From Polyporus tsugae (taxonomy: Eukaryota; Basidiomycota; Agaricomycetes; Polyporales; Polyporaceae), in assembly GCA_024305745.1 (NCBI GenBank), contig JAHRBS010000002.1:1488001-1552000 (forward strand): a stretch of DNA of 64,000 bases. The letters run 5' to 3'. The notes beneath the pieces are model-generated. The model had not been told where the DNA came from and did no database searches. It was given only the letters and a program-made list of their open reading frames with translations. Shown here one piece after another: positions 49,374-60,384 of this stretch (positions within the stretch are counted from its first letter, which is position 1; the number at the start of each line of letters is the position of its first letter). The position numbers were made by a program, and so were the translations under genes.

Positions 49374-50699
49374 TTACTTCTTCTTCAAGAGTTCCTTCGC
49401 CAGCTCGTCAGGGTCTCCGGCCTGGTCCGGTAACCAGAATGCCTACATCGCCGAAAACTCAGATTCTGCGCGCGACGAACCTATCCACAAGAAGCATCAC
49501 TCACAAGCTCTGCCCCCGCCGAAGCCATCATCGCCAACCGCGGATTGAACTTCACGCATCTTGAAGGTCCGGGATGTCCTTCGAGTGCCGCTGTGGGCGG
49601 CATCACGCGCGGCTCCGCCTTCAAGTTCACCGGGCCTTGTTTCGCCGGCATGTTCGAAACGTCCCACAGGAAGATCTTCCCTTCCACACTGCCGCTCAAC
49701 ACGTACTTGCTGTCGGGGGTCCACGATACCTCCTCCCCACTACAGCCGCGTTGGGGCTCGATGGACACCGGCATGTCCGGGCGACGGCGCTCGAGTCCGG
49801 TATGGCCGACGAGCTTTGCCAGCAAGTGCCCTTCGAACGCGTCCATGAGGTAATGCGCGTCTCCGGAGCATCCAACAAGGAGATACTTGCCGTTTGTCGA
49901 GAACGCGAGGGATGTCATGTAGATTGCGCGCGGAGGGAAGGTGACTTTGGAGAGGGAGGGATCCTCGAGCGTGATCGTGAGGAAGGGCGCCTTGTCGAAG
50001 TTGGCTTGGTCGTAGAGGAGGATGCGGGAGTATTGATTTATACCGACGGCGAAGACGAGCCCTGACGCATCGTATGCGACCACAGGTGACGCGGGAAGGT
50101 TGAGCAGCCCGCGACAGTTCGGTGAGCGGAGGTCCCAGAGACGTACAGTCTTGTCTAGTGACCCGGACATGAATCCGTCGTCAACTGGAGACATCTCCAA
50201 GGAGATGACGCGTCCTTTGTGACCTTTGAAATACTGTAGGTACTTGTTGTCGTATAAGGAGTGGTACCGGACGGTATCGTCTTCTTTTGTGGAGGCGTGG
50301 AGAATAGCAGTGTTCTTGTGGGTGAAACGGGGGAGGTCCACTCCGTACTTTTTGGAATAGAGGATCTTCACCTGTCTGCGGAGTGCAAGACAGGGATTGT
50401 CGTCAGTTCACGCCAGTAGGTTCGTAAGATTGAAGGAACTCGCTTGCCGGATTTGCAGCTGTATAGTCGGAATGTCTCATCCTCTCCTGCCGTGATGACT
50501 TGGTCCCCCCTATCATCAAAGCTCAGCCCCGTAATATGTCGTGGGACTTGCTGAGCCTGTGGCGAACGCGATCCTTGGCTGGGTGAAGGTGGTGTAAGAG
50601 GCTCGACCGCGGTCTTGAAGACCTTCGCAGGCTTCAGTTTGCTCTAACATAGTCGCTTAGACATTGCGGGAACCACACAGATGAACAGCCAAATACCAT
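49374..50699 (-). CDS. WD40 protein Swd2/WDR82
   Basis: Seven-bladed WD40 protein shared by the Set1/COMPASS H3K4 methyltransferase and the cleavage/polyadenylation-linked phosphatase complex; WDR82 binds Ser5-phosphorylated Pol II CTD. The first exon ends at the ATG itself (50697-50699), and a 53-nt intron (50644-50696) separates it from SKLKPAKVFKTAVEPLTPPS. Then come FDDRGDQVITAGEDETFRLY, LYSKKYGVDLPRFTHKNTAI (a family signature), VRYHSLYDNKYLQYFKGHKG, GSLDKTVRLWDLRSPNCRGL, YMTSLAFSTNGKYLLVG, SGSVEGKIFLWDVS, SAGAELAFWLPD and the end ELAKELLKKK. About 380 residues. Its divergent neighbour is the Pol II subunit RPB5, from a promoter of about 200 bp. Confidence 0.93.
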
Positions 50700-50903
50700 G
50701 AGAGCAATGGACAGAGGGAGAGCGGTGGGGGCAACATTATTGCTCGTCGTCGTCGTCGTCGTCGTGAGTGGCGGAGGCATGATACAACGCGTCGTCTCAG
50801 ACGCCCAAGCCTCGTCACGCTCGACGTCCGAGTCGGCGACGCAGAAATTTCGAGCGTCTCAGCGCTTTACCTCGCTTCTGCTTCGACCACCACTCTGTCT
50901 ACG
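50700..50903. promoter_or_regulatory. Short bidirectional promoter between WDR82 and RPB5
   Basis: 204 bp separate the two start codons. The region contains a (TCG)n microsatellite of about eight units (50744-50766) and CACT/CTCG-rich sequence near the RPB5 start. No TATA box is evident. Confidence 0.6.
50744..50766. repeat. (TCG)n trinucleotide microsatellite
   Basis: About seven to eight uninterrupted TCG units inside the bidirectional promoter. It could be length-variable between strains. Confidence 0.8.
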
Positions 50904-52140
50904 ATGGCCACTATCGGCGAGCAGGAGGAGTCCGCTCGATTGTGGAAAGTCAACAGGACAATACATGAATTGGTCAAGGACAGGGTGAGTGACAAGTTGC
51001 GTCGCGCTACTGGACTGGTTTGAACGTGGAACACTCCTCCTCTAGGGGTTCCAGGTTTCCGACGATGAAATCAACATGGATTTGGCCACGTTTAGGTCGC
51101 ATTACGCTGGCCAGACTGGAACAGTAGAGTGAGTGGTCCTACATCATTCACGGAAGTCCGGGCAAGCTCTGCGTCGGGAGGCAATTGTACGGATGCATTT
51201 GCTCATTCTAGGGTCGTAAGCCTTGCGCGATCTGTACCTTGGGCTGACCTGCGTCATGATGAGTCGATATTCACGTGTGAGCAAGATTTACGACAGTGCT
51301 GCGTATTTCGGGTCTTGGCAGCATCGTGTTTCTGCCGTTGTGTCGCAGGGGGCACGCTTTTACGGCTCAAATGTCCGGATGTTGTTTCTACCCGCCACTA
51401 AGCATCCACGCCCCGGGGAAACGTGCCCGCGACTCATTTCCGTGAATATAGCCGCAACCCGCCTAAAGATACTGACGACCTTGCAGCCGCAGTCAACTCA
51501 ACTTCTTCACGAACCACCGGGACAACCCGATGCTTCAGATCTTCATCTTCTTCACCGACGAGAAGAGCGTGGGAGTGAAGACAATGCGAAAGTGAGTTTC
51601 CGGTTCTCCATAGGCCGTATCTGCAGGGTTCCTCATCCCCGGTCGAATCAGACTACTCGGAATTCTGGAAGAGAAGAACATTCAGCAAGGCATCATTGTG
51701 TTTCCAGGTAACATGACCCCTTCTGCACGTAAAGTGAGTGGTTCGCGGTCAAGGTTACGCCTTCTGTGCACGCTGATGCCTATATCCACAGGTCATTGTG
51801 GCTATGGCATCGCAATACAAGCTCGAAGAGTTCTCGGAGTCGGACTTGCTAGTCAACATCACCCACCACACCCTCGTACCGAGGCACGAGCTTCTAACGC
51901 CAGAGCAGAAAAAGGAATTGCTGGAGACCTAGTGCGTATCCACTCTCCCCCTCCATCCGGCTTTACGGTAGCGGTCTGCTCACTCCGCCTTGAAGCCGAC
52001 TGAAGGAGACGCAACTCCCTCGCATCCAACTCGCCGATCCGGTCGCGCGCTACTATGGTCTTAAGCGGGGCAACGTCGTTAAAATCACGCGGCCAAGTGA
52101 GACGTCAGGACGTTACGCCAGCTATCGCATCTGCTTCTAG
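50904..52140 (+). CDS. RNA polymerase subunit RPB5 (RPABC1), common to Pol I, II and III
   Basis: Shared polymerase subunit at the jaw. The start [20 protein letters not shown] leads to [20 protein letters not shown] and [12 protein letters not shown]. After an unusually long intron (about 51127-51486) comes [20 protein letters not shown] with [20 protein letters not shown]. The conserved assembly domain follows: [80 protein letters not shown] and [20 protein letters not shown], with a final Phe. These C-terminal motifs are nearly invariant among eukaryotes and archaeal RpoH, so the call is secure. About 215 residues. It sits head to head with WDR82. Confidence 0.97.
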
Positions 52141-55066
52141 GGCTCTCTACATATCATTATTGGTCCGCGTTCATCGCCCATCGTTCGCCGTCCGCTTCCC
52201 TGTTATTCCCATTGGCTATCGTTGTGCGCACTAGGAGTCTTGGATCCGGTCGTCCGTCTAGCATCATTCTGTCGTCGATCGTTGCCTGCTATGTAGCTAT
52301 CTCCTTTCGTCTTGTCACCCATCCTCTGCATTGTACATTGGTTCCCCGAAACAACGCTATCACTTGTGGTCAAGAATCGTTCGAGACTGGGGCGCCGTCC
52401 ATTCCCCGTCTATGATCGTCTGCTCCTTTCACTGCCGCTTCTTGAAGTCTCCGTTGGGTACAAGTGAGTCGTTATCGAAGGCCACATCGTCTCAGTCTGT
52501 AAAAGGCTGACGTGTTGTGATTGCGGCAGGGTGCACTGTGGTGATAACTTCCTCGTAAGGGAAGGTGGAAAAGAACCACACGCGTTGTTCGGAATAGCCT
52601 TCGACAGGTTTCTTCCCGGCACTTCTGGACAGAACGTCGTCTTCCGATCGTCATCCTGGTGAACGAGCTGGTTGGTGGTCCGCCAAGACTCTGTCCGAAG
52701 CATCGTTCTCATCGGGAACTCACGGGTCGTAGCGACGGCCAGAAGGTTGTGGATGTGCAGGGTGTCTTGTTTTGAAACATTGATGGATTTGTTCCTTGGC
52801 ATGACACCCTCATCGTCGACGTCGACTCTACGCTTTCCCAGATTAGTACACTATTCACTGTCTTCCCAGACACTCTAGATTTGATTCCGGTGGCTCAACC
52901 TTGCAACTCCGGCGAGGCTGATACTTAGGTCGCGCATTTTAAAGCGCCGCGTCCGTTCCACGCGACGTACGCTTGCCAGGCAATCTCAAGGTGGCTGTCC
53001 TTTCATTATCTGAATGAAGTGAACATAGGTGAACGCTGAGATTGTCTTAGCGTAGTAGGTTGCCTGGGTTTCGGCCAGCGGATGACACGTAGCCGAGCAT
53101 CCGCGTTTGCGATCCCCAGCCGAACATTGTGCCGAGTCAAGATTGTGGCACGTTCTCCCGCCGGTTTGACCCTGGACGCCGCCGGCTACAGAGTTCCCAT
53201 GAAGAACCAGAAATGCAGACTATGTCAATGTGAGCCTGCCCTTGCTATGATGCTCATGTTGCCTGTTAACCACCCATGAAGTCGGCCAACAGCTTTCCAG
53301 CCACTGTTCGCTCCTGCTATCGCTAGAGGACACGCTCGCACGACGTGAGCAGTTTCTGTCGAGCATGGAACCTCATCGATATCGAATATAGGATAAACAT
53401 ATCCTCTACAACGGTAGCCAATGGCGTTTGAGTGATCCATCCCTTGTGATATGGCGACGGCCCAGAATCCGGCACTGGTGGGTTGCTCTCGCAACAGTCC
53501 CTGCATCTAACGGATTTTTGCAGAGCATGTCTGAACAGCCGTAGCTAAAAATGGCCTGCGAGTGTTTTGCGGCTGCAACTATAGACGAAGCCGCGTATTC
53601 TGGATATGGCAATGTTCCACACAGCGAAACCCTCGCCAGGAACAAGACATCGTAAGATGACTTTCCGACAATCCTTCATGCTCTGGAGATCCACTCTACG
53701 AAGCGTAGTGTGGCAGTACGTCACGGTGCAATGGTTGATGCTCATCATGCATCATTTGCTATCATTTGTCACCCCGTCTATTGATGGAAGAACATCCCCG
53801 GCCTTGGCATCTTCAATCCCGCCTGTCAAGATGGCGCCGCCGCAAGCTACGTTTTCGTCTGTACGTTCACTTGCACAATGCAGACGCGGATGAGGGCTAT
53901 TGCTCAGCCAAACTTTCTTACAATAGGGCGCTCCGATCCCTTCTGAACTTATGGCGCCGCTCCCAAAAGTCTCAGCACTAGTGAAACACGTCAGGCTAGA
54001 CGCAGTAATATCTCGGAGGGGGCGTGTCACTGGGCAGCGGGTTCCGAACGGCGCTTACAGCCCAAGTCTCGGGCCGCCGTCAGGCCTCAGGGTCGAATGC
54101 CCGCTAGGCGGGTCCAGGAGCAACCGTATGAACATGCGACCGTAACGTGGAGCCGTAACGTGGAGATGAGCGCTCGTGGCACGACGGGTGTATCATGACG
54201 GTGAAAATATCCTCGAAAGAGTGAGTGAACAGCTCTCCTCTACTCCGAGTCGTTGCAGACTTTGACATGACAACTCCTAGCGGGAGGTGCCGATATACCT
54301 CGTGGGCGCGGAGCCGCATCTCAACATACCATGGAGCTCGATCCCGTGCTGGGCCTCTGCCCCGAGTACGTCTTCCCCTTTGCAGCAGTCGCTCCACCTA
54401 ATCGCTGCGTATCTACACGAAATCTCCGTTGCTGTCCATTGATTGGCGCGTTCCTGTTTGAAGATCCCCTTCCCGCAGCGCTCGCGTGGCTGCGCCCGAT
54501 GCAAAGGTGGCGTACATCCTCCGACTGGTGTCCAGGGTGACGCCGTTCTTGCCTAGTCAGCCATGGTATACTTTTGTGGACGTCCAGATACCGGTGCTTG
54601 TCTAGGCGACGTCCGATTCATCCGGCCTCGCTGGCTTTGACGACTAGTGAAAGCGAATGCTGAACCGCCGGACGTACCTAGCGACCGTGCGGCTTGACAT
54701 CGTGGCGAAAGATCTCGCAGGTATCTACATTCGTGATCCGCTCAAATAAATGACAAATGGTTGACATTTGCGTGTGTCACGGCATGTTCGTAGCGACGGT
54801 GGCGAGTTTTTCAGACGACAACGCACCCTGGCCGGTGGGAAACCGATTGCGTCGCATCCCGGATCTGCTCATTCCCAACGCCTAACCTCGACATCGGATT
54901 TGAAACACCCCTGGGCATTTCGTTAGGTTAGCGGTATGTCGTGGTCAAGCTGGTCAGATCTACTGCGGTATTTGGGATCTTGGCGAAGGACATTATATAG
55001 AGCGGGTGTGTGAATGGCTACGATATCATCCTGCTCCTCCCCTTTACTTAACCTCACAAGATCACA
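52141..55066. other. 2.9 kb with no gene recognised
   Basis: Left end is the RPB5 3' flank, right end the promoter of the first terpene synthase. Minus-strand frames at 52410-52802, 53225-53645 and 53752-54030 look partly protein-like (for example DENVACGGAILTGGIEDAKA), but they cannot be linked and match no family known to me. A short direct repeat (CCGTAACGTGGAG) lies near 54141-54166. Possibly a decayed gene or transposon remnant. Confidence 0.35.
54994..54999 (+). promoter_or_regulatory. TATA box of sesquiterpene synthase 1
   Basis: TATATA within CATTATATAGAGCGG, about 73 bp upstream of the ATG at 55067. Good sequence and spacing for a core promoter. Confidence 0.5.
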
Positions 55067-56244
55067 ATGTCCGCGACGAACTTCAGCCTTCCCGACCTTC
55101 TCGCTGTTTGCCCTTTGCAGGGCTCGACCAACCCCCACTACGAGAAGGCTGCGCTGGAATCTCGTGCTTGGGTCAACCAGTACCACCTCTTCCAGGGCAA
55201 GAAACTCCAGTACTTCCTTAGCGGAAGTAATGAGCTTCTTGTTTCCCACACCTACCCATACGCCGAGTACGACCGATTCCGAACTTGCTGCGACTTCGTG
55301 AACCTCCTGTTTGTCGTGGACGAAGTCAGCGACGAGCAGGACGGTCAGGGAGCTCGCGCCACCGGGCAGGTCTTCCTCAATGCCATGCGCTACCCTGACT
55401 GGGACGACGGTTCCGCACTCGCCCAAATGACTCGCGAGTAAGTCGTTCCGGCTAATTATTATGTCTCGTGCGCTTGCATTGGACGGTGCTCATCATTCTA
55501 CGTTATGTATAACCTTAGGTTCAAACAGCGACTCTTGGACTACGCCGGCCCGAACTCCTACCGTCGGTTCCTCGTACACTGTGCTGACTATGTCAACGCC
55601 GTGGCACAGGAAGCCGAACTTAGGGAGGAGGGCCGGGTCCTCGACCTCGACGCGTTCCAGACCTTGCGGAGGGAAAATAGCGCCGTTCGACTGTGCTTTG
55701 GCCTCTTTGAGTTCGCGCTCGGTTGCGATCTCCCAGATTTCGTCTTCCGCGACGAAAAGTTCATGACGTTGTACTGGGCCGCGGCCGACATGGTTTGCTG
55801 GTCTAACGTAAGCATCATTAACATTAATCGTGGCCCCGGGCCCGTGCCTTACCCGAGCTAACGACGCATCCGCAGGACGTCTACTCGTACAGCATGGAGC
55901 ACGCCCGGGGGATTGCTGGCAACAACATCGTCTCCGTGCTCATGCAGGAAAAGAACATCAACCTCCAGGCGGCGTCGGACCTCATCGGACAGCACTTCGA
56001 GACGCTGATGGACCGATTTGTGGAGACGAAAGCCCAACTCCCGTCCTTCGGCAGCGCCGCGGTGGATGATGCGGTCTCCCAATACGTCGCTGCGATGGAG
56101 CATTGGGTCATCGGAAACCTAGAATGGAGCTTCAAGACCAACCGGTACTTTGGTGCGGAACACACACGGGTGAAGGAGACCCTTGTCGTGCTACTGCTTC
56201 CACGCGAACACGGCGATGGAGAAGAGCTCCCGTCAACGCAATAA
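55067..56244 (+). CDS. Sesquiterpene synthase 1 (class I terpene cyclase)
   Basis: Cyclises a linear prenyl diphosphate, most likely farnesyl diphosphate, to a sesquiterpene. Three exons: [60 protein letters not shown] (first metal motif DEVSD with DEQD), [40 protein letters not shown] and [18 protein letters not shown]. The last supplies the NSE motif N-D-x-x-S-x-x-x-E. A RRYFG-like end ([20 protein letters not shown]) carries the RY pair expected near the C-terminus. About 345 residues, no N-terminal targeting peptide, alpha domain only. Fungal product spectra cannot be predicted from these motifs. It is the tandem paralogue of the gene at 60385, with the same intron positions. Confidence 0.93.
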
Positions 56245-57730
56245 GGTACGGTGCGCTCACGGATTCCCGTGCCCGGTCTCGAACTGATGAGTAGCACATG
56301 CAGGGCTAAGCTTATAGAGCGACGTGCATTGTCATTAGTGCGCGCTCGCGCCGCTGTGCCCGGATCGTTTCACATCTTCCGTCGTATCTTTGGTGCGCTT
56401 TGCGGCTCCGAGATTTAGATCCTCTGTATCGTTACTGTGACGTATGGGTATCCTACACTTGGCGCGCTAGTAATATTGTATCCAATAGATTTCTTGCATG
56501 ATTGGTTTCGCCCAGAAGCTTCTCAGAGCGCAATGGCCGGCGGCCCCGGAGATCTTACCTGTATGTAAAGCCGCTTCCCCCCACCGCGGTCCTGTGGCGA
56601 CGGGATCTTGCCCTTGAGTAGAGTATGGGAACAACAGGCAGCCCCGCCTCTTGCCCCGCGACTAGGATATCTTCCCTTCGTATGACTTTACTCATTCTCC
56701 CCCCAGGCCGAGTTCCGTTAGTCCCAGGATGACCGTTTTTCCTGCGGACCTGAGGCCCGATACACGCGCTTGGTCGCAATGGTCCCGAGACTTTGGCAGC
56801 CTATGTTTATCATTGCTTCACTGCTTTTTGCGGTATGGTTAGTCACGCTTTCCAGCTCCGCGAGAAACCTTAAGAGTTACGCGGCTGTGCAAGTTCGCTG
56901 CCACCAAAGGTAAGTTCGCTTCACATAGCGACTTCCAAACCTAACCAGCATCCTGTCGAGCACAGCGAAAATAACATCGTTAAGGGCGTTCCGGTGGCGC
57001 TCGAGCAACCGCTCGACTGGGAGCCGTACGCGACCGACGTCAGCGCAGCCGTCTAATTCGGCTTTTCGTTGCGGATGCCGAGCCATGGTCCCATGCGTAG
57101 GCGTTCTGACGATTCTGATTGTCAACCGGAAGGAACATCGCCTTGTACTCGGAGTCGGAATATAGATGTGTTATCCAGGGACCTAATAAGATCGTGATAG
57201 TGCCAAATCAGACGGCGGTGGAGGCGCTGATAAAGGAAGTCATACCTATACCACATGCTGACGCGTGCTCCAGTCCAGGAAACGCTTGAGACTGGGCAGT
57301 GAGACCCGACGCCGCAGTTACGAATAGACACTTACCCTGCGACCAGAGAGAAGATTTCTTCTAGTAATGCAAACGCTATCGCAACGCGGGACTCAAGTTC
57401 CGTTTCGAGAAAAGCCGCTGTAATATCACTGCAAGGAACCATCTGGTGGGGGAGCCGGCGTGGGCTTCTGCGATGGTCATTTCCGCGCAAATTTCTGCAA
57501 CGCAAGACAGATTTAGGGAAGGGCAATTCCTGCGCGAGGAAAACTGTCGATATCTTTGATTCCGTGCGCCAGACAAGCCATGATCAGGCGCGTTTATCGA
57601 ATCCTTTCCTAGGGTCAGATAGATCCTGGAAACGTTGTCCATTCCCAAAGGTTAACAGTCATTTCTTGGCTGGGTATGCACTTAACATGTTGCGATGTGA
57701 GGCCGTCAAGCGGCTCACATCATCTAACCT

Positions 57731-58690
57731 TCATGGCATACACCAACCATAACCGGGGTCATGATTCCGCAATAGCGATATTTTGTTTGATTCCTCCGCA
57801 TGGAAGGTGAAACAAGGCTCGAGTGGTACGAGCGAGGTCGCTTTGTAAAGAGGAAGACACTCGTTGACAGCCATATTTTGCTGAGAGAATGACGGTCCGA
57901 CTCGGGCTGGCACTCGCTTGAACGTCACCGGACCATGAAAGGGAGCAACCATGATGATCGTGAACGGCTCTAAGAATAAGAATGTACTATCAGTGGTGGC
58001 AAAAGATAATTTTAAGGGGAAACACTCAACGGAGTCGGGCAGTTAGATTGTCGACTGGGCAACGACACGGTGCAATCAGACCAGCTGGTGCACCTTTGAA
58101 CTGGTCGTGATATCTGGCCAGCCAGCCACTCACCACGTCCGGTGTGGTAGGGAGCATGGTAGCGTCTGGTGTGAATCTGGTTGCATCGTAAAGAACACGA
58201 GTGATGCACACTCGCCTGGGCTAGATGCAACGGCCGACAGTCCACATATCGAACGATGAGACACGAGGAGGGGCAGAGTCGGTGGTCATGTAACCATGCA
58301 CCGCGGATCTAGCGGCATGGCCAGATGAATGGGCGACAGGGATAATATCAAGGGCTCACAGTAACCTTCGTGAAGGACGGACGGCTCGCACGAGTCGTGG
58401 GACACCGCGAGTTGATCAGCTGGAGATGGTGCGTGAGCCTGACTATTGTGAGGCGTGAATGACAAAACCCATGTGTGTATGTCGGAGACAAATCTAGTCG
58501 TACGCCACGTCCATGAGGGAGTGAAAGCGGTCAAGGGAGGCTGTAGGATGGGCTGAGATGCGAATTCGAACTTGGAGGCTAGAGGGCGGTTAGGGTTAGG
58601 GCTCGGGAAGTTCCGAATGTTGGCATGCAGTCGCAGCTATCATCATCGTCCCAGCATCATCCATTCCATTTCTCCGACTCGGCGAGTGCT
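57731..58690 (-). other. Possible unrecognised or decayed minus-strand gene
   Basis: Three minus-strand frames look coding-like but could not be joined with confidence: SKFEFASQPILQPPLTAFTP with SWTWRTTRFVSDIHTWVLSF (about 58570-58370); VLYDATRFTPDATMLPTTPD with VVSGWLARYHDQFKGAPAGL and CRCPVDNLTARLR-stop (58026-58200); and VGPSFSQQNMAVNECLPLYK (57731-57952). A donor CTTCACGAAG|GTTACT near 58367 and an acceptor CATCTAG near 58223 could connect the first two. No family recognised. Confidence 0.3.
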
Positions 58691-60239
58691 GCTATTCTCG
58701 AGGTGACTTCATGCGGGGTATGGAACTATGCAACCACCGGGGGTTCCTAGGCACGGAGCCTCTCTTAGGCCATCGCCCGCGACAGTCGCAGCAAGCATCT
58801 TGTGGGGCACAGCTTGCGTTAGTGTCTATCTCAATTGGCTGCACGCCAATCTACCACCGTGACAATGCTCAATATGATTTGAGGAGGCATGTTGCAGTCC
58901 CACATCGTTCTTGTGACCCATGCAGTCGGGGCAGCACTCGTTGACGACCTCGCGGGTTTCCCATTTCACTTGGGGCCTGGGGGATTGTGCGCCACAACTT
59001 GAGTATTGGTACGCGTTCCGGTATTCATATGTCCTCGTAGGTTGATTGCATGTTATTCAGCGCCAGTTCATACCCTGACGTGTAGTTGGCAGATCTACAT
59101 GCAATCGAAGGTATGGTCGAGCTGCATCTCAACTTCTGAACACCCTCAGATTTGGCGAATTGCCCAATCTGTCATGCTGATATGGATTTGGGTCCTCCGA
59201 TTGAGGTTCCACGAAGACCACGGAGATATTGAAGTCGCGGAATCCTAGTCCTACACGGATAGAAAAAAAGTACTGTGGCCATACCGTGGCTGGCCAAAAC
59301 CCATCAGAAATGTTCTGCTCCGGGGACGGACTGGCTAACGTCTCGTCATCGCATTGCACAGGATAACCTGTCATAGGGCATGTTTGGCAATCGCAGCTAC
59401 GTCCCTCGACAGTGTTGAATCTGTCGGCTATGCCACCAGTCAATTCGCTTTCCATTGAAGACAAGCTTGAACAACACCCCCTCGACGACGTTTGCAGGCC
59501 TGCAGATCGGTGATTCGCCTTTCAAATACCAAAGCGGACCACATTTACACTCCGAAAATCACCCCGATTGTGTCGGAAGTCCGCAGACGCGCTGGTCGGA
59601 GTCAGCGCTTCGGACGTCCGTGCATTGACTGTGCCCTCTCCTGCCTCCGAGTGTGCGGCTGCATCCCATCCATAGAGGTGCGCTATTCATATTGCTGCAT
59701 TGCGACAAAATAAACTTATTGACTATTGGCACTTTGTCTGAAATCAGGAAGAGTTTCTCACACTATCTTTTTCTCCATCTGGGCATGGCAGCGCGCGGTT
59801 CGCATACGCGCGTCGTCGGAATATGGGCGTCTTCAGCGTAGTTAGACCCCCGTCGGCGTGGCGGGCGTAGCATCCGTCGTACCAGTGCATACCGGGATAT
59901 TCGCTGATCTCCCGATGTTCAGTCCCCCGCCCGGTCGACATCCGGGGTTTATCGGCCCTGGCAATCAACCCTTGAAGCCTTAATCTGCGGTTCCGATGTT
60001 CCTAAATTATGAAACTCGTCCGTTTGGAGCTGACGCAAGGCACGCAGGTATTGCCCATTCGTACTCGCGCCGTGGCACTGTTGGCTTTGGCGACGAACGG
60101 CTTTGATCGGAACGCTTGACGCAAGGCTTGGGATCTGAGCCGCTCGAATCTGGCGGGGAGAGCCGCGGGAGATGCGCCGTGCGGCTTAGCACCGTTGTGG
60201 GGAATCCGACATTGTGGATATGGAGGGCTGCCCATTGGG

Positions 60240-60246
60240 ATAAAAA
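60240..60246 (+). promoter_or_regulatory. TATA-like box of sesquiterpene synthase 2
   Basis: ATAAAAA directly after ATTGGG (inverted CCAAT), about 139 bp before the ATG at 60385. Confidence 0.4.
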
Positions 60247-60384
60247 GGGAGCAGGTTCAGCGATGGTTGAACACCAACGCCATCCCTTCCAACACATCTC
60301 TCGCCTCTGTCTTCTGCCCCGCAGTCTCCAGCCTCGTCTATCTCTACTACTCCACCGCATCCTTTCACCGTGCCTTCAGTTACC

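Larger units (their letters stand above)
56245..60384. other. 4.1 kb between the two terpene synthases; possible unknown minus-strand gene inside
   Basis: No P450, oxidoreductase or transporter was recognised. A minus-strand stretch at about 57731-58690 gives protein-like frames (see separate entry). A two-unit TTAGGG repeat lies at 58590-58601. The right end carries the promoter of terpene synthase 2 with an ATTGG (inverted CCAAT) next to ATAAAAA at 60240. Confidence 0.4.

Noticed and set aside
52410..52802. 130-codon minus-strand frame that first looked like a Copia-type pol fragment
   Set aside because: No integrase, protease or reverse-transcriptase motif could be found, and the frame is not continued on either side.
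54030..54125. Stretch with GGGTTCCGAAC and GGGTCGAATGCCC resembling tRNA T-arm sequence
   Set aside because: No matching acceptor stem, D-arm or A-box could be folded around either motif.
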